Source: Flavobacterium xueshanense
GTDB taxonomy: Bacteria > Bacteroidota > Bacteroidia > Flavobacteriales > Flavobacteriaceae
Assembly (NCBI RefSeq): GCF_900112975.1
Contig: NZ_FONQ01000006.1
Location: forward strand, 1-64,000
Direction of reading: 5' to 3'
DNA length: 64,000 nt
Below, piece by piece: positions 1 to 7,381 of this stretch. The notes below the pieces were generated by a model that worked only from the letters and a program-made list of their open reading frames with translations, did not search any database and had not been told where the DNA came from. Position 1 is the first letter of the stretch, and every line of letters begins with the position of its first letter. Position numbers and translations under genes: made by a program.

Positions 1-296
1 TTATAAATACAATAACTTCTGATAATGGGAAAGAGTTTGCGCAACATCAAGAGATCAGTTCGGCACTTGAAATAGATTTTTTCTTTGCCAACCCTTACAG
101 CCCTTGGGAACGTGGTGCAAATGAAAATCTAAATGGATTAATAAGACAATACATACCCAAATCATCATCATTTGATGAAATAACTCCAGAGAAAATTATA
201 GAAATACAAGAGAAATTAAACAATAGACCAAGAAAAAGATTTAATTTTGAAACACCTAATTTTATGTTTAATCAAAAAGTTGCATTTATAACTTGA
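1..296 (+). mobile_element. IS30-family transposase, C-terminal part (cut by window edge)
   Basis: The frame is open from base 3 to a TGA at 294-296 and reads as the end of a DDE transposase. It contains SDNGKEF with the second catalytic Asp, then FANPYSPWERGANENLNGLIRQ with the catalytic Glu in the ENLNG context, then RPRKRFNFETP. This order is typical of IS30-family integrase cores. The start and the left end of the element lie outside the window. I could not define the right terminal inverted repeat in the bases after 296, so the boundary of the insertion is unknown. The visible frame has no stop or frameshift. Confidence 0.9.
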
Positions 297-441
297 ATCC
301 TGCGTATTAAAACTATCCAACTTGAAATAAACAAATCCGATGGTTAAATTTAACTAATTAAAATTTAAATAAAGAAAAAAAATCAAACAATTCAACGGTT
401 GTTAATTTTATACTTTTTAGTTTATTTTAAGTGAAATTCAT

Positions 442-467
442 AAAAAAAGCCATCATAAATGACAGCT
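442..467 (-). terminator. Rho-independent terminator of the kdsA/barrel unit
   Basis: Read on the minus strand, an 8-bp stem AGCTGTCA/TGATGGCT with a TTTA loop (two G-U pairs) is followed by seven T. It lies 25 bases past the stop of the barrel gene, where a terminator for that transcript is expected. Confidence 0.6.
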
Positions 468-492
468 TTGATGATTTTTGAAAATGGATGAA

Positions 493-1338
493 TTAAATTC
501 TAAAAATTCCTCCCAATGCAATGATTCTCTGAAAAAAGAAAAAATCCTGTGAAGCACTGTCTTCGGTACTTTCCGTAGTTCGTATGTCCTGCATGTTAAT
601 ATAGCCACCTTTAAGTTCTCCTTGAATATAAAAGTGTTTGAAAAAAGTAACATTTAAACCTGCTTTTAAAGAAGTTCCAAAACCTGAAACATGAAAATCA
701 TCGTGACGTTCTTTTCCTAACAAAGTTGTGTTTGTTTTTGGGTATAATAATCCAAAACCAACTCCCTCTGTTAAATTAATTTGAATTTTATCGGTATTTC
801 CAATTTTGAAGATAGACGAAATATCATCATGTCGAGAAAACTCAGTATTCACATAATTTAAACCATCAGTGTGCTCGTATTTAAGAAATTCTTCAGTCAG
901 AAGCACTTGATTATTGCCCAATAACTCATCATAAGATCCCGGATTTGGATAATACCCATTGATGTCTACGGCCTTATTTTGCGACATCACATATTTCATG
1001 TGATCTACGCCTATAGCAACACTATAATGATCATTTATAAAATACCCCATTCTAAAATTAGTTTGAGGAATGGTCATTCTAGCAGGATTAATATAGTCTA
1101 CATGCCAACCTTTTGGTTTGTCGTGCGCTTGAACATTCTCTAAGGTAAAATCGTAATCTTTACCTCGAAAAGTTATGTCTGATTTGGAGTAACTGTCTCT
1201 GTTTCCTCCCCATGAAATAAAAAATTTCCCTTTGTTATGAGTTGAATATTTATCTTGAATTTCTGTAGTTTCCTGTGCAATTGTGTTATTAGTACATAAA
1301 ATAGTAAGGAATGCGGAATATAATAAAAAATGTTTCAA
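493..1338 (-). CDS. Secreted outer-membrane beta-barrel-like protein
   Basis: A 281-residue protein with an N-terminal signal peptide (hydrophobic about 4-18, cleavage probably after TIAQ). The rest has alternating hydrophobic/polar strands with aromatic girdle patterns such as FRMGYFINDHYSVAIGVDHMKYVM, and ends in a strand with a terminal aromatic-x (IFRI), as in outer-membrane barrels. No enzyme motif was seen. It follows kdsA on the same strand after only 18 bases, so the two are probably cotranscribed, which would fit a cell-envelope role. The exact family is not recognised, and the substrate or partner is unknown. Confidence 0.6.
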   Translation of the reverse strand: MKHFLLYSAFLTILCTNNTIAQETTEIQDKYSTHNKGKFFISWGGNRDSYSKSDITFRGKDYDFTLENVQAHDKPKGWHVDYINPARMTIPQTNFRMGYFINDHYSVAIGVDHMKYVMSQNKAVDINGYYPNPGSYDELLGNNQVLLTEEFLKYEHTDGLNYVNTEFSRHDDISSIFKIGNTDKIQINLTEGVGFGLLYPKTNTTLLGKERHDDFHVSGFGTSLKAGLNVTFFKHFYIQGELKGGYINMQDIRTTESTEDSASQDFFFFQRIIALGGIFRI

Positions 1339-1356
1339 TGAATTTGGGGCCTAAAT

Positions 1357-2175
1357 TTAAAATGTATCTATTGTTTTTCTAATCGCGACTAACTTGGTCA
1401 TTAAGGATTCGAAATAATCCAAATGCAACATATTAGCACCATCGCTTTTTGCGTTAGCAGGATCAAAATGGGTTTCTATAAAGATTCCATCCACACCTAC
1501 AGCAATACCAGCTTTGGCAATAGTTTCAATCATGTCTGGTCTTCCACCTGTTACGCCAGCCGTTTGGTTGGGTTGTTGCAGCGAATGTGTAACATCAAGA
1601 ACAGTAGTGGCGTATTGTTGCATCGTAGGAATTCCTCTAAAATCAACAATCATGTCTTGGTAGCCAAACATCGTTCCTCTATCTGTAACCATCACGTTTT
1701 CATTGTGACAATCCAATACTTTTTGAACCGCATGTTTCATGCTTTCCGGGCTCATGAATTGTCCTTTTTTCAAGTTGACTACTTTTCCGGTATTGGCAGC
1801 AGCCACAACTAAATCCGTCTGACGCACTAAAAAAGCGGGAATTTGCAACACATCTACATATTGAGCCGCCATATCCGCATCTTCATTGGTATGAATATCC
1901 GTAACAGTAGGAACTTTAAAGGTTTCCGAAACTTTTCTAAGGATTTTTAATGCTTTCTCGTCTCCGATTCCTGAAAAACTGTCAATTCTAGAACGGTTTG
2001 CTTTCTTGAAAGAACCCTTAAAAACGAAAGGGATTTGTAAATTATCAGTAATACCAACTAATTTTTCGGCAATTCGCATCGCCATTTCTTCACCTTCAAT
2101 GGCACAAGGCCCTGCGAGCAGGAAGAAGTTGCCACTGTCAGTATATTTGATTTGTGGAATATGTTGTAGGTTCAT
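1357..2175 (-). CDS. kdsA: 3-deoxy-8-phosphooctulonate synthase (metal-dependent type)
   Basis: Condenses phosphoenolpyruvate with arabinose 5-phosphate to give Kdo-8-phosphate, the precursor of the Kdo sugar of lipopolysaccharide, in the cytosol. The 272-residue length is normal. Family motifs are LAGPCAIEG near residue 21, FKGSFKKANRS, TDIHTNEDA, QIPAFLVRQTDL, VNLKKGQF, DVTHSLQ and IETHFDP. Residue 24 is Cys, in the position held by the metal-ligand Cys of Aquifex KdsA, whereas the metal-independent E. coli enzyme has Asn there. I therefore infer the metal-dependent class. A TAnnTTTGC promoter element lies just upstream. Downstream is a barrel gene in the same transcript. Confidence 0.96.
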   Translation of the reverse strand: MNLQHIPQIKYTDSGNFFLLAGPCAIEGEEMAMRIAEKLVGITDNLQIPFVFKGSFKKANRSRIDSFSGIGDEKALKILRKVSETFKVPTVTDIHTNEDADMAAQYVDVLQIPAFLVRQTDLVVAAANTGKVVNLKKGQFMSPESMKHAVQKVLDCHNENVMVTDRGTMFGYQDMIVDFRGIPTMQQYATTVLDVTHSLQQPNQTAGVTGGRPDMIETIAKAGIAVGVDGIFIETHFDPANAKSDGANMLHLDYFESLMTKLVAIRKTIDTF

Positions 2176-2194
2176 AATATGATTTTTTAAAGGT

Positions 2195-2203
2195 GCAAAG
2201 GTA
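2195..2203 (-). promoter_or_regulatory. Bacteroidota -7 element for kdsA
   Basis: TACCTTTGC on the minus strand matches the TAnnTTTGC consensus of the Bacteroidota housekeeping sigma factor. It lies 20 bases before the kdsA ATG, implying a very short leader. Confidence 0.55.
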
Positions 2204-2208
2204 GTTAT

Positions 2209-2234
2209 GATTTACGATTTACGATTTACGATTT
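2209..2234. repeat. Heptamer tandem repeat (GATTTAC)n
   Basis: Three perfect copies of GATTTAC plus GATTT, immediately upstream of the kdsA promoter. It belongs to a class of 7-nt-period intergenic arrays seen elsewhere in the window (17733, 41096, 46917). Confidence 0.85.
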
Positions 2235-2264
2235 CCAAATAATTTCCCGCATTAACTTTTTTTT

Positions 2265-2334
2265 AGGAGCTGTTTCCTGCTGTCCGTTGCAATCTCCCTA
2301 AAAAATGGGAGGATTTTCACTTCCATCAGGGCTA
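2265..2334 (+). repeat. Interspersed structured repeat, copy A
   Basis: A 70-bp element starting AGGAGCTGTTTCCTGCT and ending CATCAGGGCTA. It has an inner stem AATC-TCCC/GGGAG-GATT with a bulged G, and a possible outer pairing of AGC and CCTG with CAGG and GCT. It shares its ends with copies at 17205 and 26662, and with a degenerate inverted copy at 42059, but the inner stem sequence differs. Its true strand is not known; the neighbouring genes are on the minus strand. Confidence 0.8.
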
Positions 2335-2374
2335 GGGAATTGGTAAACATGGATGTTATGGGATTTTAAAGCGA

Positions 2375-2824
2375 TTATTTTTTTAACGAAAGACCCACTG
2401 GAACCATCAAAATTCCTTTTTCATAGATGTTTAAATAAAGTAAAACTGGTTTCTTTTGACCTTCCCATTTTAATTCATAAACATCCAAAAATCCAGCACC
2501 CAACTCACTTCTTTTTGTTGGAAAGGGACAGCAGCTTTCTAGTTTGGTAAACGTGATTTTTTCACCATTGGGTCCCGCTAATGCATTCAAAAACCGACCT
2601 TGATTTATCGTTTCGTTTTCGGTGTTGTTAAAGAAAATATTGATTGGGTAATCTTTGTCGTATCCATATTTTTTGTCTTTACTATATTCGGTAATCACAA
2701 AAGTATTGTCTTTCGAAAGTGTAAGATTTGGCGCTTTATCATCTGTGTTTTTCAAAGTAGATTGTGTACTGGAGCAAGATGATATTCCAACTAGTAAAGC
2801 AATAAAAAGGATTGATTTTTTCAT
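2375..2824 (-). CDS. Small conserved lipoprotein
   Basis: A 149-residue protein with a lipoprotein signal (MKKSILFIALLVGISSC, lipid-attachment Cys 17). The mature domain contains a CCPFPTKRSE motif with two adjacent Cys and a GAGFLDVYELKWEG segment. The family is common next to kdsA in Flavobacteria and I recall it being annotated as 2-dehydro-3-deoxyphosphooctonate aldolase. Nothing in the sequence supports an aldolase: there is no TIM-barrel length and no lysine motif, so I treat that name as an error carried over from the neighbour. The function is unknown; it is probably a membrane-anchored envelope protein. A TATATTTGT promoter-like element is at 2889-2897. Confidence 0.75.
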   Translation of the reverse strand: MKKSILFIALLVGISSCSSTQSTLKNTDDKAPNLTLSKDNTFVITEYSKDKKYGYDKDYPINIFFNNTENETINQGRFLNALAGPNGEKITFTKLESCCPFPTKRSELGAGFLDVYELKWEGQKKPVLLYLNIYEKGILMVPVGLSLKK

Positions 2825-2996
2825 ATTTAAAATAAATTTATCAGGTAAAATTTAAATAGTAATTACAATACCATGTAATTTAAATAATACAAATATAAAC
2901 AGAACTTTAGACCTTACTGCGTGTTCCCGTAATAATTTGAATTCACACTTTTTAACCGTCAGCAGTATTTCTTCCAAAATTTCGTAAAATGCTTCT

Positions 2997-3005
2997 TATC
3001 TTTGC
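2997..3005 (+). promoter_or_regulatory. -7 promoter element for the YeeE/YedE pair
   Basis: TATCTTTGC matches TAnnTTTGC. It falls inside the longest possible reading frame (from 2989), so the ATG at 3019 is the real start, with a leader of about 8 bases. Confidence 0.6.
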
Positions 3006-3018
3006 ACAAAAAAACAAT

Positions 3019-3579
3019 ATGGATATTATTTTTCAAACATGGTCCTGGTATTTTTCTGGGTTTTTGATTGGTATAATTATGCTTTCTTTAATTTATTTCG
3101 GAAAGTCTTTCGGGATGTCTTCTAACTTGCGCTCGTTGTGTTCTATGGCTGGTTTAGGAAAACGAGTAGCCTTTTTTGATTTTGATTGGAAAGCACAACG
3201 CTGGAATTTAGTAGTCGTTCTAGGAGCTATGTTAGGTGGTTTTGTTGCCGTTCATTTTATGGGTGATGCTTCAAATGTGGCTATTAATCCAAAGACAATT
3301 GCACAATTAGCACAACTTGGTATCGAAGCTCCAAACGGAAAATTATTGCCGGATGCTCTTTTTGGAACAGCAATTTTACAATCTCCAAAAAGTATTTTCA
3401 TACTGCTTATTGGTGGTGTTTTGATAGGTTTTGGTTCTCGTTATGCCGGTGGTTGTACTTCTGGACATGCAATTTCAGGTTTGAGTAATTTACAAATTCC
3501 TTCTTTAAAAGCAGTTATCGGATTTTTTATCGGTGGGTTGATAATGGTACATTTTTTATTGCCATTAATTGTAAAGTAG
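3019..3579 (+). CDS. YeeE/YedE-family sulfur transporter, first half
   Basis: A 186-residue membrane protein with about five hydrophobic segments. The hallmark YeeE/YedE loop is GSRYAGGCTSGHAISGLSN near the C-terminal end, in which the Cys and the TSGH motif are conserved in thiosulfate/sulfur-compound permeases. Family members such as TsuA carry thiosulfate through a cysteine relay. The start at 3019 is chosen over 2989 because a promoter element overlaps the upstream codons and the hydrophobic N-terminus follows directly. The next gene, 44 bases downstream, supplies the other half, so the functional unit is probably a two-subunit carrier in the inner membrane. The substrate is inferred only from the family. 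Confidence 0.85.
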   Translation: MDIIFQTWSWYFSGFLIGIIMLSLIYFGKSFGMSSNLRSLCSMAGLGKRVAFFDFDWKAQRWNLVVVLGAMLGGFVAVHFMGDASNVAINPKTIAQLAQLGIEAPNGKLLPDALFGTAILQSPKSIFILLIGGVLIGFGSRYAGGCTSGHAISGLSNLQIPSLKAVIGFFIGGLIMVHFLLPLIVK

Positions 3580-3623
3580 AAAATAGATAAGCTCTAATTA
3601 TTTAAAAATTTAAAATATAAAGC

Positions 3624-4040
3624 ATGAAAAATATACTAAAATATGTATTGGTTGGATTTATTTTTGGAATTGTACTGACCAAATCTGAAGCTGTTTCTTG
3701 GTATCGCATTTATGAAATGTTTCAATTTCAGTCGTTTCACATGTACGGAATTATTTCGGTGGCTATTTTGACAGGAATTATTGGTATTCAAATCATAAAA
3801 AGAAATAACATAAAAGACATCAAAGGAGAATCGATTGAAATTCCGGATAAAGAAAAAGGATCTGCACGATACTGGATTGGTGGATTGTTTTTTGGATTGG
3901 GTTGGGCTTTGGTCGGTTCTTGTCCAGGTCCTATATTTATCTTGTTGGGTGCCGGTTTTTGGACTGTTTCGATAGTGCTTTTTGGAGCACTTTTGGGAAC
4001 TTATTTATACGGATTATTGAAAAGTAAATTACCTCATTAA
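3624..4040 (+). CDS. YeeE/YedE-family sulfur transporter, second half (DUF6691 type)
   Basis: A 138-residue membrane protein with four hydrophobic segments and the motif GLGWALVGSCPGPIFILLGAG, in which the SCPGP cysteine corresponds to one of the conserved relay cysteines of the single-chain YeeE proteins. It begins MKNILKYVLVGFIFGIVLTKSEAVSWYRIYEMF, a typical start for this short subfamily. It follows the first half closely on the same strand and ends at a strong terminator, so the two genes form a complete unit. Uptake or export of a sulfur compound is inferred. Confidence 0.85.
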   Translation: MKNILKYVLVGFIFGIVLTKSEAVSWYRIYEMFQFQSFHMYGIISVAILTGIIGIQIIKRNNIKDIKGESIEIPDKEKGSARYWIGGLFFGLGWALVGSCPGPIFILLGAGFWTVSIVLFGALLGTYLYGLLKSKLPH

Positions 4041-4061
4041 TCGAAAAATAACTTGTATCAA

Positions 4062-4096
4062 AGTAGCATTCTCCAGCGGAAATGCTACTTTTTTTT
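4062..4096. terminator. Bidirectional terminator between converging genes
   Basis: Stem AGTAGCATT/AATGCTACT with a 10-base loop, followed by eight T on the plus strand and preceded by A-rich sequence. It lies between the converging transporter and YhhN genes and slightly overlaps the YhhN 3' end. Confidence 0.85.
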
Positions 4097-4756
4097 GTTT
4101 AATTTTAAAATCCCAATGACAATCATATATTGCGCAAGTAAATAGGTAGCCATAATCAGTAAGGAACTGTATTGCAACGGCGCATAGAATTTATCAAATG
4201 CCAAAAGACTATCAGAAGCTACAAAAACGATAGCGCCAATTAAAATATAGCTATTGGCAGGTTTTTGCCAGTTTAAGAATCCTTTGAGCGCAAATAATAA
4301 CATGATTGAAATTGTCAGCGCATAAACAAAAACAGGAATTTTTAAGTCACCCAGACTTGGCAGTAAAATTAGCATCATTACTATTAAATAGAAGGCAATT
4401 GCGGTAACTCCAACCCAGAAAATGATTTTACTTTTCTTTAAATAAATCTTCAATTGTTTGCTGAATAGTATTATATAGAAAATATGCGAAAGTAGAAAGG
4501 CAATCAATCCTGCTATAAAATACAATTCTCCTTTGTCAGCGAACATCAAAATAATATCACCTACCCATGACAAAGTCAAAGCGGTTAAAAGAATTTTCTT
4601 AGTAGAGAACCTTTCTTGAAAATAAACAGCTAAAAGTAAAAACGGCAACAAAAAGGGTTTCAAAAACCAAGCTGTATTTTCATTACCAAAAAATAGAAAC
4701 GAAAGATAAACAAGACTAAATCCGATAAAACTATTTAATATTACGTTGCTTTTCAT
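4085..4756 (-). CDS. YhhN-family membrane protein (lysoplasmalogenase-like)
   Basis: A 223-residue protein with about eight hydrophobic segments. It has the YhhN/TMEM86 signatures LSWVGDIILMF (residues about 63-73) and GAIVFVASDSLLAFDKF (about 175-191), whose acidic residues line the proposed active site, then ATYLLAQYMIVIG. Animal TMEM86B hydrolyses lysoplasmalogens; the activity of the bacterial members is less certain. It is translated just after the sterol-desaturase-like gene on the same strand (9-base gap), so both may act on membrane lipids. A possible divergent relative lies at 24981. Confidence 0.85.
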   Translation of the reverse strand: MKSNVILNSFIGFSLVYLSFLFFGNENTAWFLKPFLLPFLLLAVYFQERFSTKKILLTALTLSWVGDIILMFADKGELYFIAGLIAFLLSHIFYIILFSKQLKIYLKKSKIIFWVGVTAIAFYLIVMMLILLPSLGDLKIPVFVYALTISIMLLFALKGFLNWQKPANSYILIGAIVFVASDSLLAFDKFYAPLQYSSLLIMATYLLAQYMIVIGILKLNKKK

Positions 4757-4765
4757 CCGTTGTTT

Positions 4766-6037
4766 TTAAGATTGAGTTACAATCATTGTTTCTTTTTCGA
4801 AATTAATACTGACAAAATAAATAGTTACAATTAATGACAAGATAAGATAAACTGCGACAACATAACTCGCAAAAGGAAAGAGTTGATCCATGCCAAACCA
4901 ATCTCCAAAATAGAAGATTAGTCCAATTCCGAATGTAAAACGAATACTTTCCCAGAATACAGAAATTTTCCGGGTATCCATTAATTCCGTGTAACTGTAA
5001 ACGGTCAAGAAGATGAATGCGCCGTAAATAAATACATTTGGTAAACCTATTTTGGCAATGGAATTGTACATATAACTAATAAGTAACAATGTAATGATAG
5101 CTTGAAATAAGGACCAGTACATCAGTTTATTAGAATGTTGAACTCCATATTTTTCAAAATCATAAACATTGGTGATTTTGGTAACGGGATATTTCTCTTC
5201 AAAATTTTCTGGACGCCAGCCTGTTGGTTTAAACCAAATGGTAAACTTGTCTTTCCAGTTTTCCGCGCGCCAAGCATCTGTAATCATCAACCATAAATGC
5301 TGAAAATTAATCCTAATGGGATTCCAGGTTCTCGCTGGTCTCGTGATTCCAAAAACAGGTGGAACAGTTTCTAATTCCGCTTGAAAAGTACCAAACAATT
5401 TATCCCAAATGATGAATATCTGTGAATGATTCTTGTCCATATATTCTGGGTTAATGGCATGATGAACCCTGTGATGTGATGGCGAAACCAGTATGTTTTC
5501 CAGAAAACCAATTTTCTTTATGTGCTTGGTGTGATACCAGAATTGGAGGAATAAATGAATCGGCAAGGTTATCGCAATTACTTTGGAGGGAACTCCTAAA
5601 AGAGCAGCCGGGATCAATAAAAAGGTAAATAAATTGACAAAACTGGAAACAGGTTGGCGTAGGGCACAGGCCAGATTGAATTCCTCACTACTGTGATGAA
5701 TAGCATGTTTGTTCCATAAAAAATTAATTTGATGAGACAAACGATGACTCCAATAGCCATAAAAATCAATAGCAATAAATCCAATAAAATAGGTGAAAAT
5801 GGTAGCTTCAAGATCGAATAAAGCTATCTTAGATACAATCCAATTGTAGGAAACCAGCGTAATGCTAAGTCCCAAAACATCTTTTAGGGAGTTCACCATT
5901 CCAGAGCTCACACTGGAAACAGAATCCATGTTAGGTGACGTATCTTCCCCTTTGTAATGCCCATAAATTTTCTCTATGATAATCAATATCAAAAAGACGG
6001 GCATTACAAAAACTAAAATTTTACCGTATTCTTCCAT
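4766..6037 (-). CDS. Sterol desaturase / fatty acid hydroxylase superfamily protein
   Basis: A 423-residue integral membrane di-iron protein. The three histidine clusters that bind the iron pair are HRLSH (98-102), HAIHH (111-115) and HHRVHH (188-193), with membrane segments before and after. A further C-terminal membrane block of about 100 residues (from about 310) is longer than the minimal family core. Members hydroxylate or desaturate lipids, alkylglycerols or carotenoids. The substrate here cannot be told from sequence, though the YhhN neighbour suggests an ether-lipid or membrane-lipid substrate. The gene is probably cotranscribed with YhhN. Confidence 0.88.
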   Translation of the reverse strand: MEEYGKILVFVMPVFLILIIIEKIYGHYKGEDTSPNMDSVSSVSSGMVNSLKDVLGLSITLVSYNWIVSKIALFDLEATIFTYFIGFIAIDFYGYWSHRLSHQINFLWNKHAIHHSSEEFNLACALRQPVSSFVNLFTFLLIPAALLGVPSKVIAITLPIHLFLQFWYHTKHIKKIGFLENILVSPSHHRVHHAINPEYMDKNHSQIFIIWDKLFGTFQAELETVPPVFGITRPARTWNPIRINFQHLWLMITDAWRAENWKDKFTIWFKPTGWRPENFEEKYPVTKITNVYDFEKYGVQHSNKLMYWSLFQAIITLLLISYMYNSIAKIGLPNVFIYGAFIFLTVYSYTELMDTRKISVFWESIRFTFGIGLIFYFGDWFGMDQLFPFASYVVAVYLILSLIVTIYFVSINFEKETMIVTQS

Positions 6038-6131
6038 AGGAACACTTTATTTTACTCAAATATAGAATAAAACAGAGTGTTTTTGAATTATTCACAGTAA
6101 TTTATTTCTTAATGGGAAGTTCTTATTATTC

Positions 6132-6407
6132 TTAAATTATCTCTGCATTTAATCCTGCTTCTAATAATTGGGTGCATTGTGGTTTCAATTTGTCGTAAGG
6201 ACCTGTTTTTACGGTACATTTACCATTATAATGCACAATTAATGAACATTGTTCTGCTTGTTCCGGAGTGTGATTACAAACGCGAATTAAAGTTTCAATG
6301 ACATGATCAAAAGTGTTTACATCATCATTATAAACAATGATTTCGTTGTCTAAACTCACGGATTCTTTTACACTGACTCTCTCTCTTACTTTTTCTTTAG
6401 TACTCAT
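6132..6407 (-). CDS. clpS: ATP-dependent Clp protease adaptor ClpS
   Basis: A 91-residue N-degron adaptor that hands substrates with destabilising N-terminal residues to the ClpA/ClpC-ClpP protease. The family core is VYNDDVNTFDHVIETL (residues about 25-40), in which Asn and Asp bind the alpha-amino group of the degron. HTPEQAEQCSLIVHYNGKCTVKTG follows. The charged N-terminal tail of about 20 residues is the part that enters the unfoldase. It is downstream of prmA on the same strand. Confidence 0.93.
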   Translation of the reverse strand: MSTKEKVRERVSVKESVSLDNEIIVYNDDVNTFDHVIETLIRVCNHTPEQAEQCSLIVHYNGKCTVKTGPYDKLKPQCTQLLEAGLNAEII

Positions 6408-6452
6408 TTTGTAAGTTTTTGTACTTTCGTAATTAATAAAAAAATAGTACCT

Positions 6453-7286
6453 CTAATTTACGAATTTTAAAGATACCCAATTGTTTCTTTCAAATTTTTT
6501 AACATACCTAAGACCTTTCTCGGTACACGAAGCGTCTATAAATGGTATATCTTCCTGATAAAACCCGCTTAGAAGTAGTGTTCCATTAGAATTTAAACTG
6601 TCTACGTAATTTTGCATGTCATTCAACAAAATATTCCTGTTAATGTTGGCTATAATTAAATCGTATTTTTTACCTTCCAATAGTGCAGCTTCACCTTCAT
6701 AAACGGTAATATGTTTGCAATTATTGCGTCCGGCATTTTCAATGGAGTTTAAATAACACCAGTTGTCAATGTCAATGGCATCAATTGGTTGGGCACCTTT
6801 CATCTCTGCAAGAATCGCTAAAATGGCAGTTCCGCATCCCATATCAAGGGTTTTCATTCCGGTAACATCCATTTCCAACAAATGCTGAATCATCATGTGC
6901 GTAGTCTCATGGTGACCTGTTCCAAAACTCATTTTTGGCTCGATAACGATATCAAATTCGGCATTCGTTTTTGGGTGAAAAGGAGCACGTACGTGACAAT
7001 TTCCTTCTACATCAATGGCTTCAAAATTCTTTTCCCATTCTTCATTCCAGTTTACTTGTTCAATTTCTTCAAAAGTATAATCAATCGTAAACTCTTTGGA
7101 TTGTAAAATGTGGATATCTTCTAAAATAGTTTCATCCCATAAATCCTTTTGAACAAAAGCCGAAATCCCTGTTTCAGTTTCTGTGAAACTTTCGAAGGCT
7201 TTTTCGCCCAACTCTGCAATTAGTATTTCAGAGCCTAATTCTTTTGGAGTAACAGTAAAATGATACCCAATATAAATGTTTGACAT
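6453..7286 (-). CDS. prmA: Ribosomal protein L11 methyltransferase
   Basis: S-adenosylmethionine-dependent methyltransferase that modifies ribosomal protein uL11. It has the PrmA-specific substrate domain (residues about 1-60), the EPKMSFGTGHHETTHM stretch, motif I LDMGCGTAILAI, and the NINRNILL catalytic loop. The start is placed at 7286 (MSNIYIGYHF) rather than at 7316: a -7 promoter element covers 7300-7308, inside the longer frame. The predicted length of 277 residues suits the family. clpS lies downstream on the same strand, a common Flavobacterial order. Confidence 0.94.
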   Translation of the reverse strand: MSNIYIGYHFTVTPKELGSEILIAELGEKAFESFTETETGISAFVQKDLWDETILEDIHILQSKEFTIDYTFEEIEQVNWNEEWEKNFEAIDVEGNCHVRAPFHPKTNAEFDIVIEPKMSFGTGHHETTHMMIQHLLEMDVTGMKTLDMGCGTAILAILAEMKGAQPIDAIDIDNWCYLNSIENAGRNNCKHITVYEGEAALLEGKKYDLIIANINRNILLNDMQNYVDSLNSNGTLLLSGFYQEDIPFIDASCTEKGLRYVKKFERNNWVSLKFVN

Positions 7287-7299
7287 GCTTATTTTTTTT

Positions 7300-7308
7300 G
7301 CAAAGGTA
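7300..7308 (-). promoter_or_regulatory. -7 promoter element for prmA
   Basis: TACCTTTGC on the minus strand, 14 bases before the chosen prmA ATG. It overlaps upstream in-frame codons and so decides the start. Confidence 0.55.
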
Positions 7309-7350
7309 ACAATCACTATTTAAACCGCATTTGTAAATCAAATTTTATTT

Positions 7351-7359
7351 TACATTTGC
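7351..7359 (+). promoter_or_regulatory. Promoter of the porin gene
   Basis: TACATTTGC (-7) with TTTG at 7330-7333 (-33) and 17 bases between them. It is 23 bases before the porin ATG. Confidence 0.6.
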
Positions 7360-7381
7360 ACCGTTAACGCACAACTTTACA

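Noticed and set aside
453-653. Short frame overlapping the 3' end of the barrel gene
   Set aside because: It overlaps the barrel gene in another frame and runs into the terminator.
1423-1812. Open frame of 129 codons on the plus strand
   Set aside because: It is the shadow of kdsA on the other strand, and its translation has no family features.
2375-2824. Annotation as 2-dehydro-3-deoxyphosphooctonate aldolase
   Set aside because: The 149-residue lipoprotein has no aldolase fold or catalytic motif. The name appears to come from the neighbour kdsA.
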